64,000 nucleotides of DNA from Lepidostoma basale (taxonomy: Eukaryota; Arthropoda; Insecta; Trichoptera; Lepidostomatidae). Within the stretch, counting starts at the first letter, position 1. Every line of letters begins with the position of its first letter. The notes below the pieces were generated by a model. The model was not told the DNA's origin, searched no databases, and saw nothing but the letters and a program-made list of their open reading frames with translations. A program made the translations under genes and the position numbers. This document shows, piece by piece, positions 53,364-63,698 of this stretch. The stretch is from assembly GCA_022606425.2 (NCBI GenBank), contig JAHDVF020001470.1:124001-188000 (forward strand), given 5' to 3'.

Positions 53364-53457
53364 TTTATATTTATTGTTTCTTGAACAATATTACAAAACC
53401 CCACATTAAATAATTAATACGAATGAAAACTTCCGTTTACTAGAAGTTTTATCATAT
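53364..53457. repeat. FB-H left part (before LINE-G)
   Basis: ttattgtttcttgaacaata, then aattaatacgaatgaaaact and tactagaagttttatcatat. Confidence 0.8.
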
Positions 53458-53865
53458 GTAGCCTACATCCTATGTACCCTACGCCCCATCAGGACGTATG
53501 GAATAGAGGTCAGAGCCGATACCAATAGAACTAAGAACCTTCTTAGAGTAGCAGAAATTCGAACCCAATGCTCCATCGCAGGCAAAACCCTCAGAGATCG
53601 GATCAGAAATAAAACGATAAGGTCTGTCTATGGTGTTTAAGACATAGTGAGATGGGGAAGAAGCAGAAGGCGCTTTTGGAGAGACCACGTGGACCGCATG
53701 GAGAATACAAGAATTGCAAAAATTGTTAAAGATGAAAACCCAAGCAGCAAGAGATTACTAGGAAGGCCGCCGAAGAGATAGAGAGATGGCTGAAAATCAT
53801 CATCCCAGGATAGTCCACCGTCACAAACAGGTCATACGACCTTAACTACGAGGAAGAAGAAGAAG
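53458..53865 (+). mobile_element. LINE-G inserted in FB-H
   Basis: Peptides RTYGIEVRADTNRTKNLLRV, IAGKTLRDRIRN and RRRFWRDHVDRMENTRIAKI have several stops. It ends (GAA)n. About 33 bp of FB-H (from gaaaac to atcatat) appear on both sides with two or three differences, an unusually long target duplication. Confidence 0.82.
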
Positions 53866-53990
53866 AAAACGTCCGTTTAATAGAAGTTTTATCATATCAG
53901 TCACAGAAAGGCGAAACATATCAGTCACATAAAATACGAGTATAATAAAACTTCTAGAAAACTGACGTTTTCATCGGTATTAATAAAAAC
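53866..53990. repeat. FB-H right part (after LINE-G)
   Basis: aaacgtccgtttaatagaag, then cacagaaaggcgaaacatat, and the inverse terminal gttttcatcggtattaat. Confidence 0.8.
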
Positions 53991-54149
53991 GATTTTGACA
54001 TTATTTAAATGAGCTTCATGTCTTCTAACCCATACCACTACAATGTCGAGTGTAACTCGACATAGTATTTCTTACACCAACTCCTATGTCGATCTAGACT
54101 TGACATTATTTAAAATTCAATACTAATATGGAGTAATAATTAAATAAAT

Positions 54150-54326
54150 CGATTAATACGAATGAAAAAGTCAGTTTTCTAGAAGTTCTATTATATTTTA
54201 TGGGAATGACATGTTTCGCCCTTCTAAGGCATTAGTCATTCCCATAAAATAATATAACACTGCCATTTTCATTCGTATTAATTATTAAATATGTAGTTTT
54301 ACATCATTGTTCAAGAAACAATAAAT
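54150..54326. repeat. FB-H foldback, nearly full
   Basis: attaatacgaatgaaaaagt, tctagaagttctattatatt and gacatgtttcgcccttctaa, then the inverse, ending gttcaagaaacaataaataa. Confidence 0.85.
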
Positions 54327-54329
54327 AAA

Positions 54330-54404
54330 TAAAACGATGTTTTTTTTATAACTAATTCCACATTTGTTTTTATTTCGACAGCGACCGATTTCGCCAGGCT
54401 CACA
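54330..54404. repeat. FB-D, one partial arm
   Basis: aaacgatgttttttttataa, then gcgaccgatttcgccaggct; the rest is missing. Confidence 0.7.
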
Positions 54405-54424
54405 CTGCAACATTTAAACATTCT

Positions 54425-54502
54425 TATCTCGTCCGATATTTTCATATGGCCAAACCGTCTCAGGGATCCTTTTTTAATTTTAGTTATGATACAATCAGTT
54501 AC
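54425..54502 (-). mobile_element. LINE-A (A3) internal scrap
   Basis: Codons for VTDCIITKIKKGSLRRFGHM in reverse. Confidence 0.72.
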
Positions 54503-54679
54503 CCGATATTTAGCACTTGGTGTCACGGAAAACAATAATGGTTGAGGAGTGCAAAGCATATAGGTTCATACTAAGCAATGAAAATGCAGTAGAAATGAGA
54601 GTGGCGTGCGGTAGACGCATGGATTTGAAAATAGAATAAAACGCAGATTGTTGCAAAATAACCCATTTTTTAAATTAGT

Positions 54680-55300
54680 TTCATTAATATAAAAAATTGC
54701 AAATTATATAATACAATTTTGAAAAAAGTGTTACCTAAATAGCGCTCCTTGCACTCCAAACACTGAGTAAGCCTTTTTATGGGGTTTTCGTGGATTCTTT
54801 GAAATATTGCCACAGGAATTTCGGCGATTTGGGCTCGAATATTGTTTTTGTGGGCTTGAAGAATTCTGGGAAAATCTTTATAAAACAAGGATTTTGAGTA
54901 TCATTATAAGAAAAAATCACAAAGGGCCAAATAGGAGAGTGCGCTGACCAGTTCAAATCGTTTTTTAGGGAAATTTGAACTGGCCCGCGTGGTGGCTTCA
55001 ATTCTTGAACGCCAACCACCTTGTTGATGTTAAATGAAAATATTCATTAACGATTCGTTGAATGAAATGTCTCGAAATGACAAGGACACCTGCCTGTTTC
55101 CTAATTGAACTGTACCCGAAATTTCCGCTTAATCGCAGCTCGGACCCTCTCGAAGTGACGGTAATCTGAGGCCCCTTCATATTGTGGACACATTTCTGAT
55201 ATCTTTGAAATCATCAACCCACGCAATAATTCGATTATGATCGGGAATTTGGCCGCAGTGTGCGATAGTGAATCATAAACGAAAGGCACGCTGCACGCGT
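54680..55300 (-). pseudogene. Mariner/Tc1-like transposase remnant
   Basis: Decayed minus-strand peptides include NWSAHSPIWPFVIF, resembling the WPARSPDLTPCDFF motif of insect mariner-like transposases. Next is KTIFEPKSPKFLWQYF, then NNIRAQIAEIPVAIFQRIHE and NPIKRLTQCLECKERYLGN, which is the familiar C-terminal end (NNIR-EIA-IP-...-QR-...-RL-QCI...G-H). Stops and frameshifts are frequent. The DDE catalytic residues are not recoverable apart from the region near the last aspartate. The same sequence might instead come from a related insect-specific DDE transposon. Confidence 0.6.
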
Positions 55301-55540
55301 ACGTCCGAGCGGGCTTTCGAAAAATAAGTCCTCACACAATAAACACATTTTTAAACAAACTATTATATTATTGTGACTTGGAACCTAAACGTCCTGTTTT
55401 CTACTTTTGCATTAACTCTTTTTTAATTTTCTACAACTGTAAAGAAGGGATCAATGTCGTATTTAAATCCACGCGTCTGTCGCGCGCCACCCCGTATAAT
55501 CGGTGACAGATGAAGATAACATCGTTTTCTTGAATTTTTA
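55301..55540. other. No gene or repeat recognised
   Basis: Short AT-rich filler before FB-H. Confidence 0.3.
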
Positions 55541-55542
55541 TT

Positions 55543-55690
55543 GTTTCTTAAAATTCCGTATTAAAGTCTGTTTTCTAGATATTATATTTTGTTTTATCTC
55601 ACAGACACGTTTCACCTTACCAAGGAATTATCAAATGTAATATCATTTCTATGAAATAAAATATAACATCTAGATGACAGACGTTGCCTT
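55543..55690. repeat. FB-H foldback
   Basis: tattaaagtctgttttctag, then cacagacacgtttcacctta and the inverse aacatctagatgacagacg. Confidence 0.75.
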
Positions 55691-56125
55691 GGGCTGTCTA
55701 CGTTAAAAATGGCGAAGAAGTCAAGACTTCATTTTTACGACAGTATTCCAAAACGCTATTTCAAAACAAGCATTTGTTGTCTGTTGTATGCTGTCTTGTG
55801 AATTTGTCAATTATAAATACTGTGATACAGGTATGTATATAGTGTAATTTATTCATTATATTTAGAACATAATAATTCATTAATGAGTATGTGTATAGCC
55901 ATTTTTATCTATATTTTATGAAATAACCATGATTATATAACAACTTGAATAAAAATAAACTTTGTTTTATCGATAACTGGACAACGTTGATTGATGATAA
56001 AGATTTTAATAATAATAAATATCACGATGTTAATGTAACCCATTGAAATATTTCTTATTTTATATGTTGTGAAGTCGAATGGGTACTCCAAATGAGATGG
56101 TTTTTAAAGCGTTATATGGAACTTC
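55691..56125. other. No gene or repeat recognised
   Basis: AT-rich with no frame of note. Confidence 0.35.
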
Positions 56126-56128
56126 GAA

Positions 56129-56352
56129 GACCTTAGTGGCCGAGTGGTAAGTGCTATGACTGCCACACCGAACAGATTCCCGGCGATGGCAGCGTGATTG
56201 TCACACTGGCTTTGGTCTAATGTAGAATTTGCGTGATAATAAAATGGCGATAGATTAGCAACCTATCATATTCTACGATAATCAATATGATAGCTATACC
56301 CTTTATATCGGTTTGGCTCGCGCTGTAACGATGAAAAGCGATTGAACAAAAT
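56129..56352 (+). mobile_element. SINE-T1 (tail type II)
   Basis: Head accttagtggccgagtggta, with a deletion in the B-box region (cgaacagattcccggcgatg), and the type-II tail cctttatatcggtttggctc. Close in structure to 41968. Confidence 0.85.
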
Positions 56353-56397
56353 CACTACTTTTTGGAATAACATAATATAAGTCAATAAATAAAAATG

Positions 56398-56780
56398 CAA
56401 GGGATGAAAGTAGAATAATGCAGTAGAAATGAGTTTTCTAAGATGAATGTTTAAAAAATATGATAGAGGATCATTAAGATAGTTTTTACACATAGAAGGA
56501 ATAAATAAGAGAAAGAATGGTAAAAAAAGGTATATGTTAACGATGTAAATGGGACTAGAAATAGAGGAAGACTAAGGAAAATGTGGCATGATCAAATAAA
56601 TTAAATATTGAATGTCGGCCACGTGCGGAGTCAGAGATGACATGATATCAAATCAAATTAAATCAAATCATTTAATGTTGAAGAAGCAAGAGTAGTATGT
56701 CAGGAAAGAAAAGTGTAGAAGTCAATTCTTTCTACCTATCCCTTAGGGAGACGGCGTGATGGTTAGTAAGTTAGTTAACA
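56398..56780 (+). mobile_element. LINE-A (A1), decayed, ~380 bp
   Basis: atgcaagggatgaaagtaga to ggcgtgatggttagtaagtt, with an internal (aaatc)n patch replacing part of the RRACMTRC codons. Confidence 0.82.
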
Positions 56781-56784
56781 AAAT

Positions 56785-57190
56785 ATAAATAATTATACGA
56801 ACATATTTATATAGAAATCAAAACTAAAGAGTGGTCAAGTTTGTTTCGTTTTTGATTGTCTCTGTATAAGTTTTTTTTTTAAGCGGTAAATATTTTTTCT
56901 CTTTTGAATAAATAATTAGGGCCCGCCTCGGTCCGGTCACGACTGTCGGATTATTGCTTCTTTTGTGGCGTCTACTGTTCTCGGGTCCATCAAACATTCA
57001 TCCACAGGGGTCGGGATGGACGGAGAGGCTCGCGGTGGGAGACAAGGAGACTAAATAATAGATACGGAGGAAAGCGAATAGTGCGCCATCGCTCCGTGAA
57101 GGTGATCAAGTATGTATAAGGCGGACGTATTCCTACGATTAACTTACGGCGTAACCAAAAATTATTTCATTTTGACACGTCATTAATTAT
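56785..57190. other. No gene recognised; GC-richer patch
   Basis: Sequence around 56940-57090 (gggcccgcctcggtccggtc) is unassigned. Confidence 0.35.
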
Positions 57191-57192
57191 AT

Positions 57193-57345
57193 TAACTAGT
57201 TGCAACCCGTGAAATATTTACGGAAGTACAGATTTTCGATCCTTCAAAAACTTGGTTTACTTTACAATCGTAATTAGTAATAACTTTTAAATTGTAATGT
57301 ATGTATTTTTTTTCACAAACATTTAAAATTTCACACCAAATTGTT
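57193..57345 (+). repeat. Rep-Y, first copy
   Basis: ttaactagttgcaacccgtg, then aaatatttacggaagtacag, shared with 60340-60470. Unclassified. Confidence 0.7.
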
Positions 57346-57362
57346 CTCCTTCTGTATCTACA

Positions 57363-57640
57363 CTTCTTCTTCTTTCTCAGCCTATTCCCGTCCACTCCTG
57401 GACAAAGGCCTCCTCCATTTGCTTCCATGTCATTTTGTCCTGGGCAGACTGCATCCAGGTTATTCCGACGTGTCTGTTTAGATCATCCTTCTACCGTAGT
57501 TGCGGTCGCTCTGCACTTCTCTTCGCCGTCCACGGTCTCCAAGTCAGCAGTCTTCTTGTCCATTTGTCATCTGGGCTTCTGGCTACGTGACCCGCCCATT
57601 GCCCTTTTAGAGTCGCCATACGTTATACGACACTACCGTC
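57363..57640 (-). mobile_element. LINE-H 3' end
   Basis: Reversed (GAA)n, then codons for ...MEANGGGLCPGVDGNRLRKK in the minus frame, followed by the pieces present in the plus-strand copy at 61615. Confidence 0.78.
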
Positions 57641-57814
57641 ATATAGCAATAATCAGAATAATCTTAGAAACGTTCTCGGGTATGCAGATCGTGTGCGTAC
57701 TTAAATTACTATCGGAGAGAATCGAAGTATACATATTTAAAATATTCTCGTATTCTTTATTAATGACTTCGCTTTGCATATCGAACATGAGTGTTTAGTG
57801 CTTTGTTTAGTGCT

Positions 57815-57985
57815 TAATTTATATAAATAGTTACAAATTTGTTTTGCCTTGCCAGGGCATTTTCAAAAATCACCAAACAGTATACCCCTTTTGTTGATTT
57901 TTGAAAAATTAAGGGTGGGGGGAAATTGTATAATGCAAATATTTGGGTTGTTGAATAAGACAATTTTAAGGTTTTTAGGCCATTT
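57815..57985 (+). repeat. Decayed copy of the Penelope terminal repeat
   Basis: aaatagttacaaatttgttt, tgccttgccagggcattttc and ttaagggtggggggaaattg follow the order of 770-940 in the left Penelope arm, with deletions. No ORF remains, so this is a solo terminal repeat. Confidence 0.72.
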
Positions 57986-57987
57986 TT

Positions 57988-58045
57988 GATATCGGCTGTT
58001 TTCTGGAAGTTTTATTATACTGTAGTTTATGAGAATGATATATTT
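57988..58045. repeat. FB-H scrap
   Basis: gttttctggaagttttatta, then tttatgagaatgatatattt. Confidence 0.55.
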
Positions 58046-58175
58046 TGAATTAAAATGAAGAGTAACACAATGATTTTGATAAATATGTTCGTTAATTTTG
58101 TTTTGTGAAATTTCATGGTTGAAACTATTGTAAATAATGAAAATTAAAATATATTTAAATTATTATTATTATTAT

Positions 58176-58412
58176 TTTTACGTATACAACAGGTCGCTTG
58201 AACCCAATTACTGTAAAAAAATGTTTTTAAGCTGAAATATTGATTCTCATGACATGTGATAGGAAGCTAATCTATCACCATTTTATTGTCACGAGAATTC
58301 AACACCAGACCAAAGACAGTCTGACAATCACACTGCCGTTGCCGGGAATAGAAACCGGATCCTTCGGTATGACAGTCAGAGCACTTACGACTCTGCCACG
58401 AAGGTCGTCATG
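58176..58412 (-). mobile_element. SINE-T1 (tail type I)
   Basis: Reversed tail acaggtcgcttgaacccaat, body, and head tctgccacgaaggtcgtca. Full length. Confidence 0.88.
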
Positions 58413-59090
58413 TTATGTTATATTAGTTGTATTCCTAAATACTTGATTTTTAAATTCGCCCGGTTTCGGTAACTCGCTGTAATTTTTGGTTTTCTGGGGT
58501 CACCCATTTTTTAAATATAGGTAATGATCTGAACATTATTAGCAAAAGCTATAATGTACTCGTATATGAAAGGATGATAAACGTTTTGAAAGTCGGTTAT
58601 TTACCTGGTGTGCATTTAACATTTATTTTACTGAAAAAAAAACATAAAACAGATCGACTTACGATTGTTTGGTATTCCAACTAAATTCCGGCCGACCAGA
58701 ACAATTCGAGGTTAGGGTGCGATATTAAAAATAATCCAAATGCTTTGACAATACTTTTCTGCGACTTCGATAAATTTATTTAATGGCTTCTCGCGATAAG
58801 GCTGAGGATTCCGCAGGATCTAAAGTTGGGGGACTTAATCATGTGCAAAGTTAATTTTATGTATTAAATTCTAAAAAGTAAGTTATGTTTGGCGCTAACG
58901 TTCAAAGCGGCTTTAGTGCCCTCTCTACTAAAGAATAACGATATCTGATACCACCATTTTGTTAAAGACAATTTTTTTCCGTAATTTGGATACATTATTT
59001 TATTTCATACAAGCCGACCCGACAGACGTTGTACCGCCGAACGTTGGCTTGCTTGCTATTAGCTGGTTCAGCAGACGTTTTTTCGATATT
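58413..59090. other. No gene or repeat recognised
   Basis: The 104-codon frame at 58959-59273 reaches into Rep-X. Its peptide has no recognisable motif, and the Rep-X part is disrupted in other copies, so I do not call it. Confidence 0.4.
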
Positions 59091-59094
59091 CGTA

Positions 59095-59525
59095 TTTTCG
59101 ACAAACTATATACTAAACAAATTGATATTGAACATTTTGAATGTATACAAATTCTTGTAGACAAATGGAGAGACATCTCCAGGCGTAATCTAGTACTGTA
59201 TGATAATTGCAAAGCCTTTTACAGTGCATTTATAAAGATTTTCGGCTTAATGTTTCCCAATCTTAATAGATGACGCTAGTGTAGAGTGAACTAAAAAATG
59301 TAAAGATAGGCGCGGCATCTTAGCATATATACAACTTCCAAAAAATTGTCAGCCGTGGTGGTCGTAAGAAAGGCGGAATGGGGAATGTTGTTAAACATAA
59401 AGCGATCGCTCAACCCAACCAATGACAGGTCATAAGTCCTGTAAGCGCCTCGTCCACCATATACTGTTCCCAGAAAACAATTTACATCTTCGTCTCTATT
59501 GAGATACAATTAATCCTTATAAAAT
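59095..59525 (-). repeat. Rep-X, third copy (inverted)
   Basis: Holds gaatgtatacaaattcttgt, the reversed gacgctagtgtagagtgaac and gaccaatgacaggtcataag-like block, and ends gtctctattgagatacaatt. Collinear with 18285 and 47430. Confidence 0.82.
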
Positions 59526-59631
59526 TGATATTGAGTTTGACTTTTCAAAAAAGTTTGTTTTGTTTGTTTATCTTAATGCGAGTTGATGACAATGTTGCAT
59601 TGCCCTTTAATAAACACAAAATACACAAATA

Positions 59632-59952
59632 ACTAACAAACTAACTAACCATCACGCCGTCTCCCAGAAAGGGTAGACAGAAATAATGGACTGTCACACT
59701 TTAACCGATGCGGCACTCCATCCTTATCTTTTCGCCCCGCGGGAGGCGTTTTCTTTTGTAAACATACTACCCAAATACACGAACTCATCTACTTGTTCCA
59801 ATTTTTCAGCATTCACGCTAATATTGCAGACTGTCATGGTTTCTTCTTTTTCAATAATCATTACCTTGGACTTATTCACATTCACCATCAGATCATTTCG
59901 CATGCATACCTCATACATACTATTCACCGGGTCTTGTAGTTCATGTTGTAAC
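59632..59952 (-). mobile_element. Chimera: SINE-R 3' end joined to LINE-A RT thumb
   Basis: 59632-59750 is SINE-R (reversed tail, terminal hairpin, ccgatgcggcactccatcct, cttttcgccccgcggga). At about 59750 it changes abruptly to the LINE-A thumb: codons for MYEVCMRNDLMVNVNKSKVM and EFVYLGSMFTKEN. The normal ~500 bp between thumb and end are missing. This could be template switching during reverse transcription. Confidence 0.85.
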
Positions 59953-60335
59953 TAAGCTTGATTGACTAAAACATATATATTACAATTCAACGTACGAACA
60001 CATATCACATTTTTATTCGGGTAAAGCAGGATCTAAACAAAGAATGGGTAAACAACTCTCAGGTTCACATTACGTAATCTCTTGTTGAAGAGAAAAGTCT
60101 CTAATTTTCACAGAACTCGGATCCTCATCCTCGGGGTTGGAAGGGTGATATTCCTGAGGATCACACCCTCGTGTCTCTATTAGTCAGCCCTAGAGCCACA
60201 GTACTCGTCTATTGAAAATCTGCAAAACCCGCACCCTTAGGCGACTTTAAAGGGCTCGTGGAGGCTTAAGAGGGTCGTCCACGCCTAACCCTTTCATCAA
60301 CAACATAACGTAAAAGAGTAAATCTTTTTTTAATT
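59953..60335. other. No gene or repeat recognised
   Basis: A GC-moderate stretch with no frame of note. Confidence 0.35.
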
Positions 60336-60339
60336 TTAA

Positions 60340-60470
60340 CTAGTTGCAACACGCGAAATATTTACGAAGTAGAGACTTTCTACCCTTTAAAAACTTGAAT
60401 AAGTTATAAATTTTAATGTAATTTTTTTCACACATGTTAAAATGTAACAATTAACAACACCCAATTGTAC
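60340..60470 (+). repeat. Rep-Y, second copy
   Basis: ttaactagttgcaacacgcg, then aaatatttacgaagtagaga, and the tttttttcacacatgttaaa end. Confidence 0.7.
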
Positions 60471-60698
60471 TTCTTTCTTTCTACATTGCTGTCATACAAC
60501 AAAATTCAAAATACACTGTACAACTGTACTGTCAAATTCAGTGTATAATATTTTCTTTCCAAATATTATCCAAATCAAATCAAATCAGGCGAATGAGTAG
60601 TAACGTAAATGCGACACCTATTTATAATATAATATCTGAAAATTACATTTGATTTTTTTTTGAAATTACAGATGTATTATGAAAAAAACCCTTATATA

Positions 60699-61002
60699 TG
60701 GAAGCGAAGCATGAAACTGACCAAAGAATGATGAAAGTAGAAAAAATGCAGTAGAAATGAGATCTCTTAGATGAACGTGTAAAAAACTTTGTATGAAAGA
60801 GATAGATGAATGAAAATATAATAATTGATTGCAGTGCGAATGAAAGTGAACGGAAAGAATGAATGAAGAAAGAATTGTATAAAAACGTATATATAACGTA
60901 AATGGAACTAGAAATAGAAGATTAAGGAAAACTTGGCACGATCCAATCGATCAAATATTGAAAGTCAGCCACGTGAAATGTCGGACAAATCGACGTGCGT
61001 GT
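60699..61002 (+). mobile_element. LINE-A (A1), decayed
   Basis: tatatggaagcgaagcatga to cgacgtgcgtgtctg with many indels. Confidence 0.78.
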
Positions 61003-61127
61003 CTGCTTTATTATTTGAATTTTAGTATTTTTTTTATCATATAAATTATATATTTTTTGTTTCTACTCTATAAAACGGTTTTATTTGTTTTTTCGTGGAA
61101 TTAAAAATGTTTGTGTATGAAGCAGTG

Positions 61128-61215
61128 TTGAAATAAAGCGACGTTTTTTTATAAATAATTTCCGCTTTTTCGACAGCGACCCGTTTCGTCTGGCTAGCTG
61201 GCATCGACACACCGA
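61128..61215. repeat. FB-D, one arm
   Basis: aataaagcgacgttttttta, then acagcgacccgtttcgtctg and ctagctggcatcgaca. Confidence 0.68.
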
Positions 61216-61610
61216 ACTGGTGATATAATGTTTAATTTCTCAACGTAATTTACGTGCATTATTTATATTACGAGAATATTAGATTAAACTGTTATGGTAG
61301 TGACCAAGATGAGGCTGCAGATACAAGAAATAGGTCTTCAGGTATTTTTAGAAACGTGTTCGGGATAAATCTGGTAGGGAAAGGGTTAAGTCGCGTCGAA
61401 CTGCTCGAGTTGCGAGCGGGAATTCCGGTTTCAAAAGTCATACACCGGAAGTCTGAAGGATCTTGATCACAGGATTACAGAATGTTTTGTTATTTAAATA
61501 ATAAAAAATAAAACTAAAACTTAAGGATTTTCAAACCGTGTATTTTACCGATTAACCTGAAACGAAAAGTCTATGAAGCCTGCGATCTGCCAGTTGGTAA
61601 TTATGATCTT
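61216..61610. other. No gene recognised
   Basis: A 70-codon frame (61254-61466) has fairly even codon use but no motif I know. Confidence 0.35.
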
Positions 61611-61614
61611 GAAA

Positions 61615-62022
61615 CTATTATATAGTCCAAACAAAGCGTCGAGAAACTACGAGTGACCCAAAGAGCCATGGAAAGACTCATGTTAGGAATAAGCCTAAGA
61701 GACAGAGTCCGAAACGATACGGTGAGAGAAAAACAAAGGTCACTGACATCATCCACAGGGTGGCGACTCTAAAATGGCAATAGGCAGGTCACGTAGTCAG
61801 AAGCTCATATGAAAAGTGGACAAGAAGACTAGTGACTTGGAGACCATGGATAGCAAATAGAAGTGCAATGCGATCGCAACTACGGTGGAAGGATGATCTG
61901 TACAGACACGTCGCAATAACCTGGATGCAGTATGCACAGGACATAGTGACATGGAAGCGAATGGAGGAGGCCTTTGTCCAGGAGTGGACGGGAAGAGGCT
62001 GAGCAAGAAGAAGAAGAAGAAG
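61615..62022 (+). mobile_element. LINE-H RT C-terminal fragment
   Basis: VEKLRVTQRAMERLMLGISL then RDRVRNDTVREKQ, followed by frameshifted pieces and a final EEAFVQEWTGRG-like codon run before (GAA)n. This is a widespread insect LINE tail. Broken in all frames. Confidence 0.82.
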
Positions 62023-62134
62023 TATTTTATGAATACAACAGTTAATTTCTTTAAATAAAGACATTGAATATTAACAGGTCTTATATGTTTTAAGTTAACT
62101 CTACAATTGAATAAACAGACAATCCCAAATTTTT

Positions 62135-62200
62135 TTTCTTCTTCTGCGGCGTTACAACGACTTAATCTCCTCAAAGAAACGTCTCCATCCCGTCCTCTGT
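62135..62200 (-). mobile_element. GAA-tailed LINE 3' stub
   Basis: ttcttcttctgcggcgttac, then cgtctccatcccgtcctctg, typical of a LINE terminus but not matched to a longer copy here. Confidence 0.4.
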
Positions 62201-62207
62201 CTCAGCG

Positions 62208-62450
62208 ATTCATTACTTTCATAATATCCAAATCATCTTAATGATCCTTTCAATATGTTGTTCATAATATTTTCATTCGCATCACACTCACTTCTTATTC
62301 GACACTATTGTACACAGATTTTCAATACATTCGGGAAAGAGTCATATCTCATTTCTAATTAATTTTACTTCTTCTTTTGCCAGTTCCATGGTTCGCTTCC
62401 ATACATAAGGGTCGGTACAAGAACATCATTGTGCACTGCCATTTTAGTTT
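62208..62450 (-). mobile_element. LINE-A internal piece
   Basis: atccaaatcatcttaatgat to cattgtgcactgccatttta; the 3' end is missing. Confidence 0.8.
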
Positions 62451-62910
62451 TTTATACGCAAAGCTTAAAAATGTATGTTTTCTTCTTATTTTAGATTTTT
62501 CCACAACCAATGTTAATTGCCTGGGGTTTGTTTAAAATGCACCTCTAGCTGAGACCGAGGGAGCGAAAAAAAACAGAATTGTTTTCTTGTTGTGTGCTCA
62601 TAATAAAACACTTCACCGAGGATTTTTTTTAAACATTCTTCGAGTACAGAAGATAACATTAACTCGGTAGGAAAACATTTTCGTGAAAAGTTTGTTTAGT
62701 TAACATACTTCCAAGAATTGTTTTGTAAAACTTGTATTGCTGACCGGATTTTTTAAAAAAACATTTGATATTTTAATTAAAAAACTGTTTTGTATCAAAG
62801 TTTTTACTTTAAATAGTCAAGTGGACGTTATAACATATTTTGTCGCCGTTTTTAAAACATTATTCAAAAAACATTTCTTTTAACCGGAACGTAAAATGAA
62901 AGAAGGTATT
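62451..62910. other. No gene or repeat recognised
   Basis: AT-rich with no frame. Confidence 0.35.
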
Positions 62911-62911
62911 T

Positions 62912-63392
62912 TAACTAACTAACTAACTAACTAACCATCACGCCGTCTCTCTGAAGGGGTAGGCAAAAATAATGGACTGCCACACTTTTCTTTCATGACT
63001 TATTTCTCTCGCTTCCTCAACATTCATACATCGTGTCATGCACGCGCGTCGATTTCTCTGGCTCCTCACATGGACGACATTCAATATTTGATTTATTTGA
63101 TCGTGCCACGTTTTCCTCGGTCTTCCTCTATTTCTGGTTCCATTTACATCGTTAACATATAATTTTTTCACCAATCTTTCTTCATTCATTCTTTCCATAT
63201 GTCCAAACCATCTTAATGATCCTTTAATTATTTTGTTCATAACACCATCATTCACACCGCATTCACTTCTTATATTTTCATTCGACACTCTATCATACAC
63301 AGAGTATCCACACATTCGTCTATATGATCTAATTTCTGCTGCATTTATCCTACTTTTGCCAGATCCATGCTTCGCTTCCATACATAAGGGTA
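62912..63392 (-). mobile_element. LINE-A (A1), intact C-terminal frame
   Basis: A 147-codon frame (63381-62938) reads MEAKHGSGKSRINAAEIRSY, RRMCGYSVYDRVSNENIRSE, GSLRWFGHMERMNEERLVKK and RNRGRPRKTWHDQINQILNV, ending FAYPFRETA. Close to the 16550 copy. Five TAAC units form the tail. Confidence 0.92.
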
Positions 63393-63698
63393 TTTTATAT
63401 TTATAATTTTAAATAAAGTTTTAAATCTTTTTACTTAATTTTTTTTTGGAATGCGGTAAACATGTTTACTAAAGTAATGTCAGTGGGCAAAGCAATAATC
63501 CTTCTAAACCTCAGGATGTGGACATTTTTCATGATATCTCTTATACATATATTAAAATGCTATTTGCTTTTCTTGGTTTTCGAATTGTACTACATTGTTT
63601 TTTTATATTTCTTCTTTATTTTTAATTATTCTTAGTTTTTTTTAATTGTCATATCTTTTATCTTGCTGTATTTTCCTTTTTACCTTTTAAAAAAAAAG

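Noticed and set aside
58959..59273. 104-codon plus-strand frame
   Set aside because: It overlaps Rep-X, whose other copies are not open, and has no motif.
62915..62940. (TTAG/TAAC)n as telomeric repeat
   Set aside because: The insect telomere unit is TTAGG (five bases); these are 4-bp units always joined to the LINE-A or SINE-R end.
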